Origin: Actinomadura sp. NBRC 104412
GTDB lineage: Bacteria; Actinomycetota; Actinomycetes; Streptosporangiales; Streptosporangiaceae
Reading direction: 5' to 3'
Assembly (NCBI RefSeq): GCF_030269515.1
Contig: NZ_BSTM01000006.1
Coordinates: forward strand, 230,518-294,517
Length of the DNA: 64,000 nucleotides
Numbering within the stretch: the first letter of the stretch is position 1; each line of letters opens with the position of its first letter. Shown here piece by piece: positions 63,452 to 64,000 of this stretch. The notes below the pieces were generated by a model. It was not told the DNA's origin. It searched no databases and saw nothing but the letters and a program-made list of their open reading frames with translations. The translations under genes were made by a program, and so were the position numbers.

Positions 63452-64000
63452 TGTTGATTCCGCCTGAAGACTGACCCTGTGGTTCCGGCCGAATCGTGAC
63501 CCGCCCCTGGACCCTGGTGAGGTGTTGAAGGTGGAGGACTGGGCGGAGATCCGTCGGTTGCACCGGGCTGAGGGGCTGGCGATCAGGGCGATCGCTCGCA
63601 GGCTCGGGATCTCGCGGAATACGGTGCGTAAGGCGCTGGTCTCGCATGAGCCGCCTCGGTATGTGCGGGCCGTGAAGGGCTCGATCGTGGACGCGGTCGA
63701 ACCGCAGATACGGGCGTTGCTGGCGGAGTTCCCCGACATGCCGACGTCGGTGATCATGGAACGGGTCGGATGGTGTCGGGGCAAGACGGTGTTCTTCGAG
63801 CGGGTGCAGCGGCTGCGGCCGCTGTATCGCCCGCTCGACCCGGCGTCTCGTACCGAGTACCGGCCCGGTGAGTTGGCTCAATGCGATCTGTGGTTCCCGC
63901 CGGTGGACGTGCCGCTGGGGTTCGGCCAGACAGGGCGTCCTCCTGTGCTGGTCATGGTCAGCGGTTATTCCCGGATGATCGGTGCGGTGATGCTGCCGTC
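63452..64000 (+). mobile_element. IS21-family insertion sequence, left end; runs off the window
   Basis: The left end has two adjacent similar repeats, 63452-63477 (TGTTGATTCCGCCTGAAGAC then TGACCC) and 63478-63502 (TGTGGTTCCGGCCGAATCG then TGACCC), the multiple transposase-binding repeats typical of IS21-family ends that begin with TG. The transposase gene istA starts 28 bp later. The istB gene and right end are outside the window. The insertion lies in the repeat cluster. Confidence 0.85.
63531..64000 (+). CDS. istA: IS21-family transposase IstA, 3' end outside window
   Basis: A GTG-initiated frame open to the window edge, 156 residues visible. N-terminal helix-turn-helix: IRRLHRAEGLAIRAIARRLG then ISRNTVRKAL, the usual IstA DNA-binding region. 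After LLAEFPDMPTSVIMERVGW comes the start of the DDE catalytic core: YRPGELAQCDLWFPPV with the first catalytic aspartate, and VLVMVSGYSRMIGAVML. GAGGTGTTGAAG precedes the start. No frameshift or stop is seen in the visible part, so the element may be active. Confidence 0.9.
   Translation, partial: MEDWAEIRRLHRAEGLAIRAIARRLGISRNTVRKALVSHEPPRYVRAVKGSIVDAVEPQIRALLAEFPDMPTSVIMERVGWCRGKTVFFERVQRLRPLYRPLDPASRTEYRPGELAQCDLWFPPVDVPLGFGQTGRPPVLVMVSGYSRMIGAVMLP

Noticed and set aside
62976..63784. ORFs on both strands in the repeat cluster and opposite istA
   Set aside because: Their similarity to each other comes from the inverted repeat; they cross the IS boundary and contain no domain.

Overview
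The window is about 64 kb of very GC-rich DNA with strong third-position GC bias, short intergenic gaps and many ATGA/GTGA overlaps. It looks like a chromosomal piece of a filamentous actinomycete. Supporting signs are a deazaflavin (F420) type oxidoreductase domain, a homologue of the mycothiol-dependent nitroreductase Rv2466c, a mycothiol-type DinB/MDMPI protein, DUF574 methyltransferase, DUF6777 lipoprotein, DUF5682/DUF5691 proteins and two Hanks-type kinases. A member of Streptosporangiales/Thermomonosporaceae is my inference; the sequence does not prove the genus.

Layout. 0-2 kb: 3' part of lon with a strong terminator. 2-3.6 kb: an SDR/F420-oxidoreductase fusion. 3.7-12.4 kb: an eight-gene myo-inositol operon (iolG, an IolE/H-type TIM barrel, iolC, iolB, iolD, then a sugar ABC transporter), all but one junction translationally coupled, with an operator in the promoter spacer and a second perfect operator inside iolG. 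12.4-19.8 kb (minus strand): a four-gene SMC-ATPase operon with kleisin-like and KITE-like partners, followed after 54 bp by a Ser/Thr kinase gene. This is the best candidate for an unusual system. 20-25 kb: a LuxR/NB-ARC regulator followed by two decayed AMP-ligase paralogues with matching leaderless promoters.

25-44.4 kb: housekeeping and accessory metabolism. It holds an aldehyde dehydrogenase, a DsbA-fold nitroreductase homologue, split RibD-like deaminase and reductase, sbcDC, a methyltransferase, GroES-like protein, SDR plus Baeyer-Villiger-type monooxygenase, MDMPI protein, lipid kinase, an esterase-fold protein without its nucleophile, amidohydrolase, ArsR/CDF metal efflux pair, DUF6777 lipoprotein and a membrane Ser/Thr kinase. 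44.4-51.9 kb (minus strand): a tightly coupled operon SWIM - DUF5691 - MoxR-like AAA - DUF5682 - VWA, a conserved but uncharacterised chaperone/conflict-like module.

52-62.9 kb: M50 peptidase, a YiiX-like papain-fold protein divergent from a small membrane protein over a two-way leaderless promoter, a large sigma-like/TM protein, an alpha-methylacyl-CoA racemase, a 1515-residue CtpH/CtpI-like P-type ATPase and an acyl-CoA dehydrogenase. 62.95-64 kb: a non-coding cluster of inverted and direct repeats into which an IS21-family element is inserted; its left end and the first part of istA run off the window. The iol genes import and degrade inositol; the ArsR/CDF pair forms a metal-responsive efflux unit; sbcDC is a DNA-end processing nuclease.
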